Positions 14,801-24,659 of a stretch of DNA of 64,000 bases are shown in pieces (position 1 is the stretch's first letter; each line of letters starts with the position of its first letter). The notes beneath the pieces were generated by a model. The model was not told the DNA's origin, searched no databases, and saw nothing but the letters and a program-made list of their open reading frames with translations. Both the position numbers and the translations under genes were made by a program. This stretch comes from Carya illinoinensis (taxonomy: Eukaryota > Streptophyta > Magnoliopsida > Fagales > Juglandaceae). Location: positions 11,511,001 to 11,575,000 of the forward strand of contig NC_056761.1 in NCBI RefSeq assembly GCF_018687715.1. The letters are read 5' to 3'.

Positions 14801-15872
14801 ATGTTGTCCCCCCTGTAAGATATCAGCTAGGTACATTTACTCGTAATTGTAATTGCATATTCAGGAAAGCAGGCAATGAAAATTATACGCCTTACCTCAA
14901 CCATGGAGCTGCTCTGATGATGGATTTTATGTCTAAAACCGTGCAAGGCTGGAAAACCCCAGTAAAATTTTTCACTACCGGCCAAGACCTAAAAAATCAC
15001 CAGAAACAATAGCGGGAACAATATAAGTGGCCCATAAATATATAATCACCAAGCTTTGTCGTTTTAAGCAGAGCTCTACTTAAAAGATAAGGAAAGAAAA
15101 AAGACATGTTAGAAACAGTAGAGGTTGATGGGAAAAATATACTAGCACTCAAAGACGCACGTGCCCAAACTCATTCACCCAAAATGATACGGATCAACAT
15201 GAAAGATTTTCTTCAAAGCAGTCAACTTTAAATACCGTAGTGATTTCTCAAGTTATTTCTATTGGATTTCCCGGCAGACTTCGGTCCATCAGGTAAAGCA
15301 CAGTGCTCTCACATTAGTTAACTAACAAATCTTTCACTAATGCCATAATGCAACTTCTAACTCATGCACTGTTTATCAAGTTCAAAGCTAAAAAGCAGCG
15401 CCGCCACCGGCCCACCACCACCACCACCACCAACAACAACAACCACCCATCATCAAATAACAGCTTCTCATTAGGGGAAGAGATTCTACGGGGCCAAGAT
15501 TTTTTCTGGAAGAGATTCTCAGGGTCTACGATTTGGAATTTACTCTAAAAAAAAGCTATATAAGCAATTATCCCGACTTCATTCATCTTACAAAGTAGTA
15601 AGTATTCCCAGGCAAACCTAATAAAATAACATACTGCTCACCTCACTAGCTCACCGAATAGCATAGTAGATTCAATTCAATTCAAGAAAAAACAAACAAA
15701 AAAGGTGCAAATAGACTTCTTGAAGGGGAGCGACCTTAAAGGAAGAATCATTAGGAAAGCAAGGATTCTTGGAGCGAGGGAATTGGGGATAGTGTTCTGG
15801 CCACAGAGAGAGAAACCAGCGACGCCCGTTAATGGCTGTTCTCGGAATCCTAGAAATCCGAGAAAACAACAT
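2001..15872 (-). CDS. SPS3: Solanesyl/polyprenyl diphosphate synthase, mitochondrial type (12 exons)
   Basis: Trans-type prenyltransferase that condenses isopentenyl diphosphate units onto an allylic starter; the Arabidopsis relative (At2g34630) makes the ubiquinone side chain in mitochondria. Exons in gene order: 15735-15872, 14896-14988, 13838-13918, 13625-13696, 7547-7678, 7037-7123, 6730-6801, 6523-6608, 4866-4998, 3838-3927, 2520-2618, 2001-2180. All introns are GT-AG and all phases agree, giving 420 residues plus a TGA stop; the Arabidopsis protein is about the same length. The N-terminus (MLFSRISRIPRTAINGRR) is Arg-rich with no acidic residue before about position 26, like a mitochondrial presequence. 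First aspartate-rich motif DDVLDDADTRR lies at residues 179-189 (exon 6), and the second, QLIDDVLDF, at 303-311 (exon 10). Ala/Ser just before the first motif fit a long-chain enzyme. The exon 8/9 junction splits a Ser codon. No frameshift or stop was seen. The product chain length is inferred from the family. Confidence 0.95.
6030..6282 (+). mobile_element. LINE 3'-end fragment in synthase intron 8
   Basis: About 250 bases match the 3' end of the longer LINE copies at 10013-10880 (+) and 45449-47480 (-): the GAAGATGGT-like start, a stretch reading like [10 protein letters not shown], the ATCTCGTTATTTACTTAT end and an A-run at 6270-6282. It is a 5'-truncated dead copy on the strand opposite to the host gene. 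Confidence 0.7.
7913..8371 (-). mobile_element. LINE ORF2 3' fragment (zf-RVT region)
   Basis: On the minus strand this reads DYLLLHCDVSILLWNMVF and then WVIPSHVRDL. This is the zinc-binding domain found after the reverse transcriptase in plant L1-type LINEs (H-L-L-L-H-C ... LW pattern). The reading is broken by stops. The 3' end is the T-run near 7913-7921 on the plus strand. It sits in synthase intron 4 and abuts a SINE at 8375. Confidence 0.65.
8375..8592 (-). mobile_element. tRNA-derived SINE
   Basis: On the minus strand it starts with GGGGTTGGCTCAAGTGGT, a tRNA-like A box (8568-8579). A damaged B box follows (8519-8526), then the GGTGCAAACAA segment, and it ends GGACACCCGGTGCCAATAAA. 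Copies with the same 3' end lie at 12021, 27376 and 43668, and a related head at 44311, so this is a repeated family. Confidence 0.7.
8621..8692 (-). repeat. 5S rRNA-like segment (possible Cassandra LTR remnant)
   Basis: The minus strand contains AGTAGTACTAGGATGGGTGG, then GGGAAGTC and CGTGTTGCACCC. This matches the 3' 70-75 bases of plant 5S rRNA with a few changes and one lost base in TGCTTGG(G)C. The 5' part, including the A box, is absent, so it is not a working 5S gene. Cassandra TRIM elements carry such 5S-like sequence in their LTRs, and a TGTTGGAGACT sequence upstream (near 8730) could be an LTR start; that part is inference. Confidence 0.6.
8693..10012. other. Synthase intron 4: no clear element
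   Basis: AT-rich intron sequence. A stretch near 9236-9400 repeats CCAAAT/GACTCAT-type words and resembles the segments at 10960-11120 and 11395-11490, so it is probably old transposon. No coding capacity was recognised. Confidence 0.3.
10013..10884 (+). mobile_element. 5'-truncated L1-type LINE copy
   Basis: Reads as the C-terminal part of LINE ORF2: [15 protein letters not shown], the [16 protein letters not shown] stretch, [30 protein letters not shown], then the zinc-binding WCCMCKKAG ... HLLLHCETARALW. It is frameshifted at about 10350 and near 10640. It ends with TTTACTTATAAAAAAAAA. It closely matches the minus-strand LINE at 45449-46300 in the neighbouring gene, so both derive from one recently active family. 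It lies antisense in synthase intron 4. Confidence 0.85.
10960..11500. repeat. Dispersed degenerate repeat block
   Basis: Near-repeats of ACCCAAATGACTTGAA-like and GGTCAGGTTAAGTT-like segments occur at about 10970-11040, 11045-11115 and 11395-11475. Related text lies near 9250-9400. Probably remnants of one old transposon family; class not determined. Confidence 0.4.
11834..11897. repeat. (GA)n microsatellite
   Basis: About 32 uninterrupted GA units in synthase intron 4. It creates a spurious Glu-Arg open frame. Confidence 0.9.
12021..12192 (-). mobile_element. tRNA-derived SINE, 5'-truncated
   Basis: Same family as the copy at 8375-8592. The minus strand has the B box GTTCGAATCC (12176-12185), CTTGGGTGCAAAC, the GAACTTCCCC segment and a 3' end reading ACACCCGGTACCAATATAAA. 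The A-box half is missing. Confidence 0.65.
12636..13478. mobile_element. Non-autonomous hAT element
   Basis: 843 bp with terminal inverted repeats TAGGGGTGTAA at each end and a perfect 8 bp target duplication AATGAAAT (12628-12635 and 13479-13486), which together fit the hAT superfamily. The subterminal parts are rich in GGTC/GACC words and the interior is very AT-rich. It has no coding capacity. It lies in synthase intron 4, about 150 bases downstream of exon 4 in gene sense. Confidence 0.85.
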
Positions 15873-15903
15873 GGTCGAGAATAGAAATGAAAGGCTGAAG
15901 TTC

Positions 15904-15927
15904 GAGAGAGAGAGAGAGAGAGAGAGG
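15904..15927 (-). promoter_or_regulatory. CT-rich tract in the synthase 5' leader
   Basis: A (GA)n run on the plus strand, hence (CT)n in gene sense, lies 32-55 bases upstream of the synthase start codon. Pyrimidine tracts are common in plant core promoters and leaders. A regulatory role is inferred from position only; no convincing TATA box was found. Confidence 0.35.
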
Positions 15928-15953
15928 AGTTCGGGGGGCGGTGAGTCCAATTA

Positions 15954-16818
15954 ATTAGCTCTCCTTCAGTCTACAGTGATTTGGTCTTTCCGTTGAAATG
16001 ATTTGTGCCTTTTTACGTAAAAAAAAAAAAAAGCGTAAGGCTCAAGTAGGACGAGTGGCAAAATATCTTTCTGTAGTTTTTTTTTTTTAAGAAAAATATT
16101 ACAATCATTAAAAAATTATATAAAAATGATCTTATAAATTAATGTAATTTCATATAATTTATCATATTTATTTAACACATTATGACTAAATTAATTCTCT
16201 TCTCTTAATATAATTTTATATAAGTAGATAATAATTATATAGATTCAAACAATATCTATCCTATTAAGAACATGATTGTTTATAACCCTTTCGTATAATG
16301 TAAAATAAGAAATTATATACTACGGATCTATTTGAGATTATGTTAAGAGTCTTAAAAATGTTTAAATTTTTTTAAAGATCTTTTAATAAAAAAATTAAGT
16401 CGTTTGTGTGTTACACATATTAAAGTACTTTTAATCTCCAATAAGTTAAAAAATATTTTTTTTTCAAACGTGATTTTTCAGATAATATGGAATGTAATTC
16501 GAATTTAAAAAAGAATGTCAATGGGCAAAAATATCCATACAAATTTAAGATAATTATAACTCTCAAACTTTTAAAGATATAATCATAATTTTTAAAAATT
16601 CAAATAATCATCATTTCTACCTCATAAATTACTTTTTTAATTTGTTTCCAAACAAACGTAATATATTGTTATTAAACAGTAAATAATTTTTTAATAGTAG
16701 AAATTATTACTTAAGTTATAAGTTAAAAATCCTAAAGTTGTAAACTATATTTCCCACCGCAATCCCAAATATGCACTAAATACAATAAATCTGAAGTTTT
16801 TCTAACTTATTTGAGTAA
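15954..16818. other. Upstream flank of synthase gene; AT-rich
   Basis: Promoter-side sequence with A/T runs at 16020-16090. I see no gene and no convincing promoter element. Confidence 0.4.
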
Positions 16819-17185
16819 GGATGTGTGTGGATGACGAAATAAGAATTTTGTAAATAATATTAAAGCAGTTTATGAATAATAGTGAAATTATTTGAGTTAA
16901 GATAATTTATTGGGTTTTAGAAAATGAGAGAAAAAAAAGTTGAATACAAATATTGTCAAATTAAATGAATATTATTTTTTTGAAATTTAAAAAAGTTATA
17001 TTATTTTTTATGTTTTTTATTAAAATTTAAGAAAATTATAATGATTATGTAATGATTAGATGAAAAAGTCAAAAATTAAAAAATAAAAAAGATTTTGTAT
17101 TTGAATTATGTATATGAAAAAAACTATGAAAAGTTTTGATAAGAGATGAGAAATTATTTTCTCATTTTACTTTCCAAACATGACC
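16819..17185. mobile_element. Tourist-like MITE
   Basis: 367 bp flanked by TAA on both sides (16816-16818 and 17186-17188). The ends are imperfect inverted repeats (GGATGTGTGTGGATG against GGTCATGTTTGGAAA). Length, TAA duplication and interior match the element at 44368-44736. This is the expected form of PIF/Harbinger-driven MITEs. Confidence 0.7.
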
Positions 17186-17579
17186 TAAGTCACGTTTTAT
17201 ATGAATTATATATTTGATAAAAGAATGATTTTGTAATTACAAATTTTTCATCGAACCATTTTTAAGAGATTAATCAAAGAGTTCTTCTATATACAACCGG
17301 CAAGGTGGAGTTGTCATGCAATTGGTTGATTTGGCGTGATGCCACGTCAGGCGAGTAATAATAAATAGAAAAAGTGAAATGATTGTTATAATCGTGAATG
17401 TGCAATCGCCACGTAATTATTTTATAAAAAAATAAATAAATAAAGAACTTACATATAAAAAATTTAATTCTTTAATAGTATATTACACTTCTTTTTAAAG
17501 TGATTGTACGATACTTGCACACTCGTACATAGCATTAATTGATCAGACCAGTTCTTCTCCCTCTCGGTTTGCAAACCTA

Positions 17580-17603
17580 GACCAGACCACACACACACAC
17601 ACA

Positions 17604-17674
<71 letters not shown>
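17580..17674. repeat. Compound (CA)n(CT)n microsatellite
   Basis: About 12 CA units run straight into about 35 CT units. Just downstream, an ATG at 17757 opens a seven-codon frame ending at GAGGTTAG, which could mimic a first exon. No continuation was found. Confidence 0.85.
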
Positions 17675-17678
<4 letters not shown>

Positions 17679-17858
17679 CAAGCTCCACATCAGCACATCG
17701 TTGCTTTCTTTTGGCTGCATTTTGGTCGGTTGTTAATCATCTGACGATTAGGGAAATGAAGGGATCTTCTTCGCTGAGGTTAGATCAATAGGTTTTTTTT
17801 TTTTTTTTTAACTTTCCCTACCTGCTTGGGGGATTTATTTTCTTACATTTTAGATTAA

Positions 17859-17894
<36 letters not shown>
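17859..17894. repeat. (GT)n microsatellite
   Basis: About 17 GT units about 200 bases after the compound repeat. The sequence up to 18390 has no recognisable gene. Confidence 0.85.
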
Positions 17895-18397
17895 CATTTA
17901 TTTTCTTATGGGGTATGTTTCATTCTTTATTTCATTCAACATTGCAAATGGTATTTGTTGTAATTTGTACAAAGAGTACCACACTAGAGCATATTTGTTT
18001 CCTATAGTTCTTCAACAAGTTTTCTTAACACAGTTGATGATGGTTGAATCTAAGAAGTACATAAGTTCAGAAATCTCAGTTTTCCTGCCATGAGTGACTT
18101 GGTATCGCCAATACCCTCTTTGCTAAAATAAAACTGGCAAAAGTAATTTGGTCTTCTATTGTATATTGTTTAGTATGAACTAATGTACGAGCAAGTCAAT
18201 ATGATAAGTTGTTAATCATGAGCATATCTCTAAAACCGTTATTCACTTTGAGATAACACCAGAGGTCCTACTATTGCAGAGAATATGTAGGAAAAGGGAG
18301 GTAATAGTGATTTCAGAGAGGACGCACAGTTTTGTTATTAAGGAGAAGGAGGTTGAAGAAGGAGGAGTAGAAGAATCAAAACAGGGTGCCTATTGAT

Positions 18398-18725
18398 TTA
18401 AATGAAACACACCATTTCATTAAATATTGGGAAAAGCTCCAAAATGGTTGGGTGAAAGTTTAAATTTAACATCAGCCAATCAAATTTTGTCTCGTAAGAG
18501 GTGCATCAAAGTTTCATCTACACTCACGTGCACTAAATTCTCTATTTGTTTTTTTTCTCTCTTAAATGAAACACACAATTTCATTAAACATTGGGAAAAG
18601 CTCCAAAACGGTCGGGTGAAAATTTAAATTTAACATCAGCTAATCAAATTTTGTCACATTAGAGGTGAATCAAATTTTCATCTACACTCACGTGCACTAA
18701 ATTCTCTATTTGTTTTTTTCTCTCT
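18398..18725. repeat. Two tandem copies of a 164 bp unit
   Basis: Units 18398-18561 and 18562-18725 both begin TTAAATGAAACACAC and end in a T-rich CTCTCT stretch, with roughly 90% identity by eye. Each unit contains the short palindrome-like AATGAAACACACCATTTCATT. A third, inverted copy of most of the unit lies at 24425-24552. Confidence 0.8.
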
Positions 18726-18805
18726 TAACCTTTTTCTCTCTCTTTCACCCTCTCACATCACATCGCCTACAACTCCCCCCCTCTCTCTCTAAAATATGCT
18801 ACACC
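18590..18805 (+). repeat. Left arm of a ~216 bp inverted repeat
   Basis: Runs from GGGAAAAGCTCC through AAATTTAAATTTAACATCAG, CTACACTCACGTGCACTAAATT and the CT-rich block to AAAATATGCT. The reverse complement of 24336-24552 matches it along its length with scattered changes. Together they look like long terminal inverted repeats of a DNA element into which a Copia element inserted. Confidence 0.65.
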
Positions 18806-19346
18806 AGTATTCATTTTGGCATTGTTTTGGAGTAGTCAAAGAGCTCCCCACCTGAACCCACAACTACACAGAACTCTTATACTTCCTGTGTTTTCATTGT
18901 TAACACTCGATACTATTTTGTATTTTCTTTGGCCCAATGTGTGTGAGTTCTCATTTCTTATTTATTTCTACCCATCTTTTTTTGGTGTTTACCTTTTCTC
19001 AACACTGCCTCCATCTCTTTCTCTCCACCTTTCGGCTAATATCTGACTTTGCTATGGTAATCATTTCCATCTTCATCTATCTGTATACCATCTCTCCCTA
19101 CATTACTAATACCAATGCAATAATTCTCGAGATATTTTTAATTTTGTTATTTCGAATCAACCATGACAACATGGCCTCATAGTGTGCTTGTTTCTATGAG
19201 GGGTTCCACTATCACGAACTTTTTAGAAATTTTGTTGTAAGAGATTATTCAAACATCAAGCTTTTTTTGCAGCTTGTTCTGTGGAGGGAGCTTTTCCCAA
19301 CCTAAAATGGCCGACTTAATTGAAAATAATTTATTGAGAGACAAAT

Positions 19347-19655
19347 AATTGAAGAATGATAGTTTTGCACAGGTTTCTTGTGAATCACTTTCACTCTACG
19401 TAAGAGTTAGTCTCTTGTCTTATTTATCATATTGTGTATATATTTACATATAAATACATCACAATTAGTAGGATTTGACATAATTACAATTAAAGTCACA
19501 TAGTCACGTAGTATGCGGCATAATTTGCCACTCAAACTCTGCTTCTTCATGTAGAAACTGAATGCTATATAGTCAACAATAGAGGGCTAAGATGTGTAGA
19601 GTTAGCTATAGGAGGGTTGAGATGTGTAGAGTCAGCTACTTCAATAGCTTCAATA
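19347..19655 (-). repeat. Copia 3' LTR
   Basis: 309 bp, paired with 23949-24254. In element sense it begins TATTGAAGC, just after a purine tract (TTTGAGGGGGCC), and ends CTTCAATT. The usual TG...CA ends are absent. Confidence 0.85.
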
Positions 19656-19960
19656 GGCCCCCTCAAACTGAGGCTAGGCACGAGACTAAGTTTGGCACGT
19701 AGATGAAGCAATGAAGGCTTACTCAAAGGCTTAGTAAATATATCAGCAAGTTGAAAGGAAAAGGAGACATGCTGAGTTTCTAAAAGTCCAAGGGCAACTT
19801 GCTCACAAACGCAATGATAATCAAGTTCAATATGCTTACTTCAAGCATAAAACACAGGATTAATGGTCATGTAGAGAGCACTTAAGTTGTCACGAAACAA
19901 AAGTGGAGGAGAAGAAACAACAACTTGAAGATCATGAAGAAGAAAACTTAACCAAGTTAA

Positions 19961-22900
19961 TTAAGCAGCTATGTGAGCCATAGCTAGGTACTCAGCTTCA
20001 ATGCTAGACTTAGAAACTGTGGATTGTTTCTTGGCACACCACGAAATAAGGTTACTTCCCAAGAAAGTGCAGTATCCAGTCATGAAGCGACGAGTAGTAG
20101 AGCACCCAGCCCAATTAGCATCTGAGAATGCATAAAGATCCATACTACTGGTTGAGTGGAGATGAGTACCAAAATCAAGAGTGCCATGCACTTACCGAAG
20201 TATCCTCTTAACCATTTTGAAGTGTCCTTTAGTGGGTGACTGCATAAACTGAGAGACATGGTTGACAATAAAGGCAAGATCCGAACGAGTGATGGTAAGG
20301 TATTGGAGAGCACCCACTAAGCTTCGAAATTGAGCTGGGCTAGAATATGGAGTAGTAGAGTGAACAGCTTTGACTTTGGTGGATAATGGAGTGGCAATGG
20401 GTTTGCATTCCATCATATTAGCACGTTCAAGAATTTCTAAGGCATATTTAAACTGAGAAAGGATAAGACCATTAGTTGTATAAGTGACCTCAATGCCCAA
20501 GAAAAAATGAAGAGGACCCAAGTCTTTCATTGAAAATTCAGAATGTAACACGACGACAAATTGAGTGAGGAGAGCATCACTTGATCCTGTGAGAATTATG
20601 TCATCAACATATAGAAGAAGAACAAGTGTTCCATGAGCATGCTGATAGGTGAACAAAGAAGGGAATCCAAGCTACAACTAAAACTATAGTAAAAAGAAAT
20701 GAGCTAAATCGATCAAACCAAGCCCTTGGGGCTTGTTTAAATCCATACAATGCCTTGTTCAACTTGCAAACATGATTCGGGAATAAATCATGAGAGAACC
20801 CAGGAGGCTGATCCATGAAGACAATTTCAGATATAGTACCACGCAAGAATGTATTCTTAACATCCAATTGCTTAATAAATCAATGTTGGACAAGTAGAGA
20901 TAACACAAGTTGAATAGTCCTTGGTTTAATCACTGGTGAGAAAGTTTCAAAGAAATCCAATCCATGTACTTGGTGATATCCTTTTGCAACAAGCCTGGCC
21001 TTCAACCTTTCTACTGTGTCATCAGCTTTTAGTTTGGTTTTAAGCACCCACTTCGATCCACTAACATGCATATTATTTGTGTGAGGCACTAAGTCCCAAG
21101 TATGATTAGCATGGGGAGTTTCTAATTCATCAAGTATGGCCTCGCCAACCTTTATGTTTGAGAGCTGAACGTATTGTCTTTGGTTCTGAAAAAGGGATAA
21201 TAAAACTGTGAAAATTGGCATAGCAGAGATTGAGTTTATGAATGCCAGCACGTGCCTGAGTAATCATAAGATGTGAAGAGCCAATAGTAGGAGAAGTGGA
21301 GTCCTCTGTAGCAGGTGTTGATAGGGAAGTGACATCTTCAAGTGGAGGCAACACTGGTGATGGTGTGGTAGGATTACAAATTAAGTCAATTGAGGAAGAT
21401 GGTTCACAAACCAATGAAGAAGTCAACAAATCTGCCTCAAAATCCAAGATATTTGCTATTGTGATGGAAGATGAAGATATTGAAGGTTCAATTAAGGTAG
21501 TTGGGAGTTCATGAGTTGTTTTTGTGGGAGGCACAAATAGTGGCTAAGACGTAGCAGATGTACCAGCTTTAATAAATTGATCAATAGCTGAGGGGAGTGG
21601 CTGGAGATTGAGTCACTCGTGAAAAGTGGATACATCAATAGTATAAGACAGTGAGTAGAGATTGGCAGGATTTTTGAAGAGAAAAATATGCTCATCAAAG
21701 ACGACATGCCTTGAGATGTAAAACTTGTGAGTGAGAGGATGGAGACAACAATAACCCTTATGATGCTCACTGTATCTCATAAAAACACATGAGATAGACT
21801 TTGGATCAATTTATTTTGCTTGGCATCCCAAATGTAAGGAAAAAATTTTGAGCCAAACACTCTATAAGATGAATAATCAGGCTGTCGACCATAAAGCTTA
21901 AAGTATGGAGATGCATTATCCAAGGAGACCGAAGGCAATATCTTAATTAGAAAAGTTGCTATAGCAAAAGCATGAACCCAAAATTGCTTAGGAACTCCAC
22001 TGTAGTATATCATGGCAAGTCCTAACTAGGGTATGGTTCAATGTCTACGCTCTACAACTCCATTTTGTTGAGGAGTGCGATGACAACTGAGTTGGTGTAT
22101 AATACAAGTTTGTTGAAAATGTTGTTTAAACTCGGCACTAGTAAACTCACATCTTCCATCCAATTAGAATATTTTAATTTTCTTTCCAAATTTTCTGTCG
22201 ATATATTTTTCAAAATGAATAAAATGATAGAAGAAATATGATTTATTTCTTAGTGGAACAAGCCACATAAAGCAACTACAATCATCAACGAGACATGCAT
22301 AATATTTAAAATTATCAACTGAAATGGTGGAAGCTAGACCCCACAAATCACAGTGTATCTTATCAAAAAGATCATATGATTTATTAGAAGAATAACAAAA
22401 TGGAAGACAACTTTGTTTCCCAAGTTGACAACTCTCACACAAAGAATAATCTTTACTTTAATTAAGGACTTGTATCAATCCTTGGATTTTTAACTGAGAA
22501 ACAGTGGCATCCTGTGGGTGTCCAAGTCTTTGGTGCTAAAAGGAACAACCTTATTCCAAACTAAGAAGTGTGCCGTAGGGGCTGTTGGTAACATGTACAG
22601 ATTACCCCATTTTCTCCCTCGCATCAATACCTGCCTTGTCTTCCTGTTGAGAATATTGAAACCAGTATAATCAAATTCACAATTTACAAGATGAGTAGAT
22701 GTGAGTTGGCCAACATATAATAAATTGCGTTCTAACTCAAGAACAAGTAAAACATTATCTAAATATATTTTGGAGGAACCAAGTTGTATAAACATATCAC
22801 CCATGTGGGTAATAGGCAAAGTATCTCCATTACCAACAAGAACATGATCCTCACCAATATATGGATGCAAGTTACTAAAAATACCTACATCAGATGTCAT

Positions 22901-23899
22901 ATGAGCAGTAACCCCCGAATCTGTTGTCCATTCTGCATAAGAAATACCATTTTCTATAGTCATGGTAGCAAGAGCTCTAGGAAGATCATTGGCTTGATAA
23001 AAATGATTGAAGCGATTCCAACAATGGAGGGCATCATGGCCTTGTTTGCTGCAGATCTGACAGTAAACATCTTTATTTCGTTCTTTAGAACGATTAGAGT
23101 GGAAAATTTGATCAAAGGAAAAAGATGTATGAGGTGTTCTATTTGACTAGGGGAAACCTTTGCCTTTAGAGGTGAACTGGCCATTATTGTTACTCCCTTT
23201 TTTAAGACTATAAGAGGATGGATTTTTGGGATTATTATGGCCAAAAAATACAACATAATTATTAGAGTCATGGGCATGTAGAGTAATGCAAGTCTCATAA
23301 CTTTGTAACAAAGGTATGATCTCTCCATATGAGGGCATTGGAGGTTTTAACATAGAAGTGGTGAATGGTTCATATTTTCCACCAAGACTATTCAACAGAG
23401 AAAAGATTTTAGTCTTGTCACTTACCAGACTTCCAATGGCAGCTAGGCTATCACAAACATTTTTAAATTGTTTGAGATAGTCATTGAGAGATGTGGAAAC
23501 ATCCTTACGCATGTAAGTTAATAGTTGTGTAAGTTGAAACTCACGCTCTTGATAAGCTTGAGCATATGACTCCTTGAGAGCAGTCCAAACTTGAACTAAG
23601 GTCTCTAAGCCAATCACCAGTCCAAGTGCCTCTTCAGATAGAGTCCCTATAATCCATCCACAAAGAAGTCGATCAGCTTTCTTCCATTTTTTATATTCAG
23701 GATTTACGTCCTGTTTACCATCATTGGAGCCTTCTAGAACAGGTAATAAAAGAGAAGGAACTAAAAGTTCCCCTGTTAGATATCCAATAAGGTCTTGACT
23801 TTCTACCAAGCCAAAAACTTGCTCTCTCCACAATAGATAGTTATCGGGCTTGAGTTTTAATGTAAGAAAATTTCCAACATTCAAGGAAGCAAAAGCCAT
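19961..23899 (-). pseudogene. Copia gag-pol (inactivated)
   Basis: Gag starts MAFASLNVGNFLTLKL at 23899. The frame closes at a TAG (23147-23149), but homology continues in the same frame to a CCHC zinc knuckle, CQICSKQGHDALHC (about 23021-23062), and the protease-like WTTDSGVTAHMT (about 22905-22925). A frameshift follows before the integrase region (CESCQLGKQ at 22442, KQFWVHAFA near 21980). The RT reads KARLVAKGYHQ, LDVKNTFLRG, YGFKQAPRAWFDR and the catalytic YVDD (about 20600-20611). RNase H reads SDANWAGCSTTRR and SSIEAEYLAM near 20010-20130. At least six breaks separate the open segments. Confidence 0.9.
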
Positions 23900-23935
23900 G
23901 AGAGAGTAAACAAAATAGGGCTCACTCTTCACAGT

Positions 23936-23948
23936 GGCTCTGATACCA
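23936..23948 (-). other. Copia primer-binding site (initiator tRNA-Met)
   Basis: TGGTATCAGAGCC in element sense, complementary to the 3' end of plant initiator Met tRNA, directly after the 5' LTR. Confidence 0.85.
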
Positions 23949-24254
23949 AATAGAAGAATGATAACTTTGCATAGGTTTCTCGTGAGTCACTTTCACTCTA
24001 CGTGAGAGTTAGTTTGTCTTATTCATAAGGTTTTGTATATATTTACATATAAGTACATCACATTTAGTGGGATTTGACACAATTACAATTAAAATCACAG
24101 AGTCATGTAGTATGCAGCATAATTTGCTACTCAGACTCTGCTTCTTCATGTAGAAGCTAAATGCTACATAGTCAACAATGGAGGGCTAAGATGTGTAGAG
24201 TCAGCTGCTTCAATAACTTATAGAGTAGAGTCAGTTGCTTCAATAGCTTCAATA
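23949..24254 (-). repeat. Copia 5' LTR
   Basis: 306 bp, beginning TATTGAAGC and ending CTTCTATT in element sense. The primer-binding site follows immediately. Confidence 0.85.
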
Positions 24255-24335
24255 CAAATCAAGCAAGAGACCAAATCAAGCAAAATAAAGAATAGGCCAA
24301 CCTTTTTGTTCTGTAAATAGCTACTTTTGTTTGCA

Positions 24336-24552
24336 AGCATATTTTGAAGAGAGAGAGAGAGAGGGGGGTTGTAGCCTTGCAGGACGAGGTGAGGGAGGGA
24401 GAGAGAGAAAGAGGGAAAACATAAAAATAAGTAAAGAATCTAGTGCATTTGAGTGTAGATAAAAATTTGATGCACCTCTTACATAATGAAATTTGATTGG
24501 CCGGTGTTAAATTTAAATTTTCACACTATCAGTTCCTAGCTTCGCCCTTAAA
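24336..24552 (-). repeat. Right arm of a ~216 bp inverted repeat
   Basis: Inverted counterpart of 18590-18805. It includes AGCATATTTT, a (GA)n block and AATTTAAATTTTCACAC. Without the Copia insertion the two arms would be about 0.6 kb apart. Confidence 0.65.
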
Positions 24553-24659
24553 CATTGTATCATTTCTAGTGATTGAAGTTTTTAAGCTCTCCGCCCAAGA
24601 CAAACGAAACCACCTGCCATTTAAATGAGACACGATCGTTTAATTTAACCTATGTGGTG

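Larger units (their letters stand above)
19347..24254 (-). mobile_element. Degenerate Ty1/Copia LTR retrotransposon
   Basis: 4908 bp on the minus strand, flanked by a 5 bp duplication CAAAT (19342-19346 and 24255-24259). The order in element sense is 5' LTR, primer-binding site, gag, protease, integrase, reverse transcriptase, RNase H, purine tract, 3' LTR, which is Copia order (integrase before RT). The LTRs differ by many substitutions and small gaps, so the insertion is old. Gag resembles RE1-type plant Copia proteins. Stops and frameshifts in every domain make it inactive. Confidence 0.93.

Noticed and set aside
20325..23146. Plus-strand open frames within the Copia element
   Set aside because: They are antisense shadows of gag-pol.
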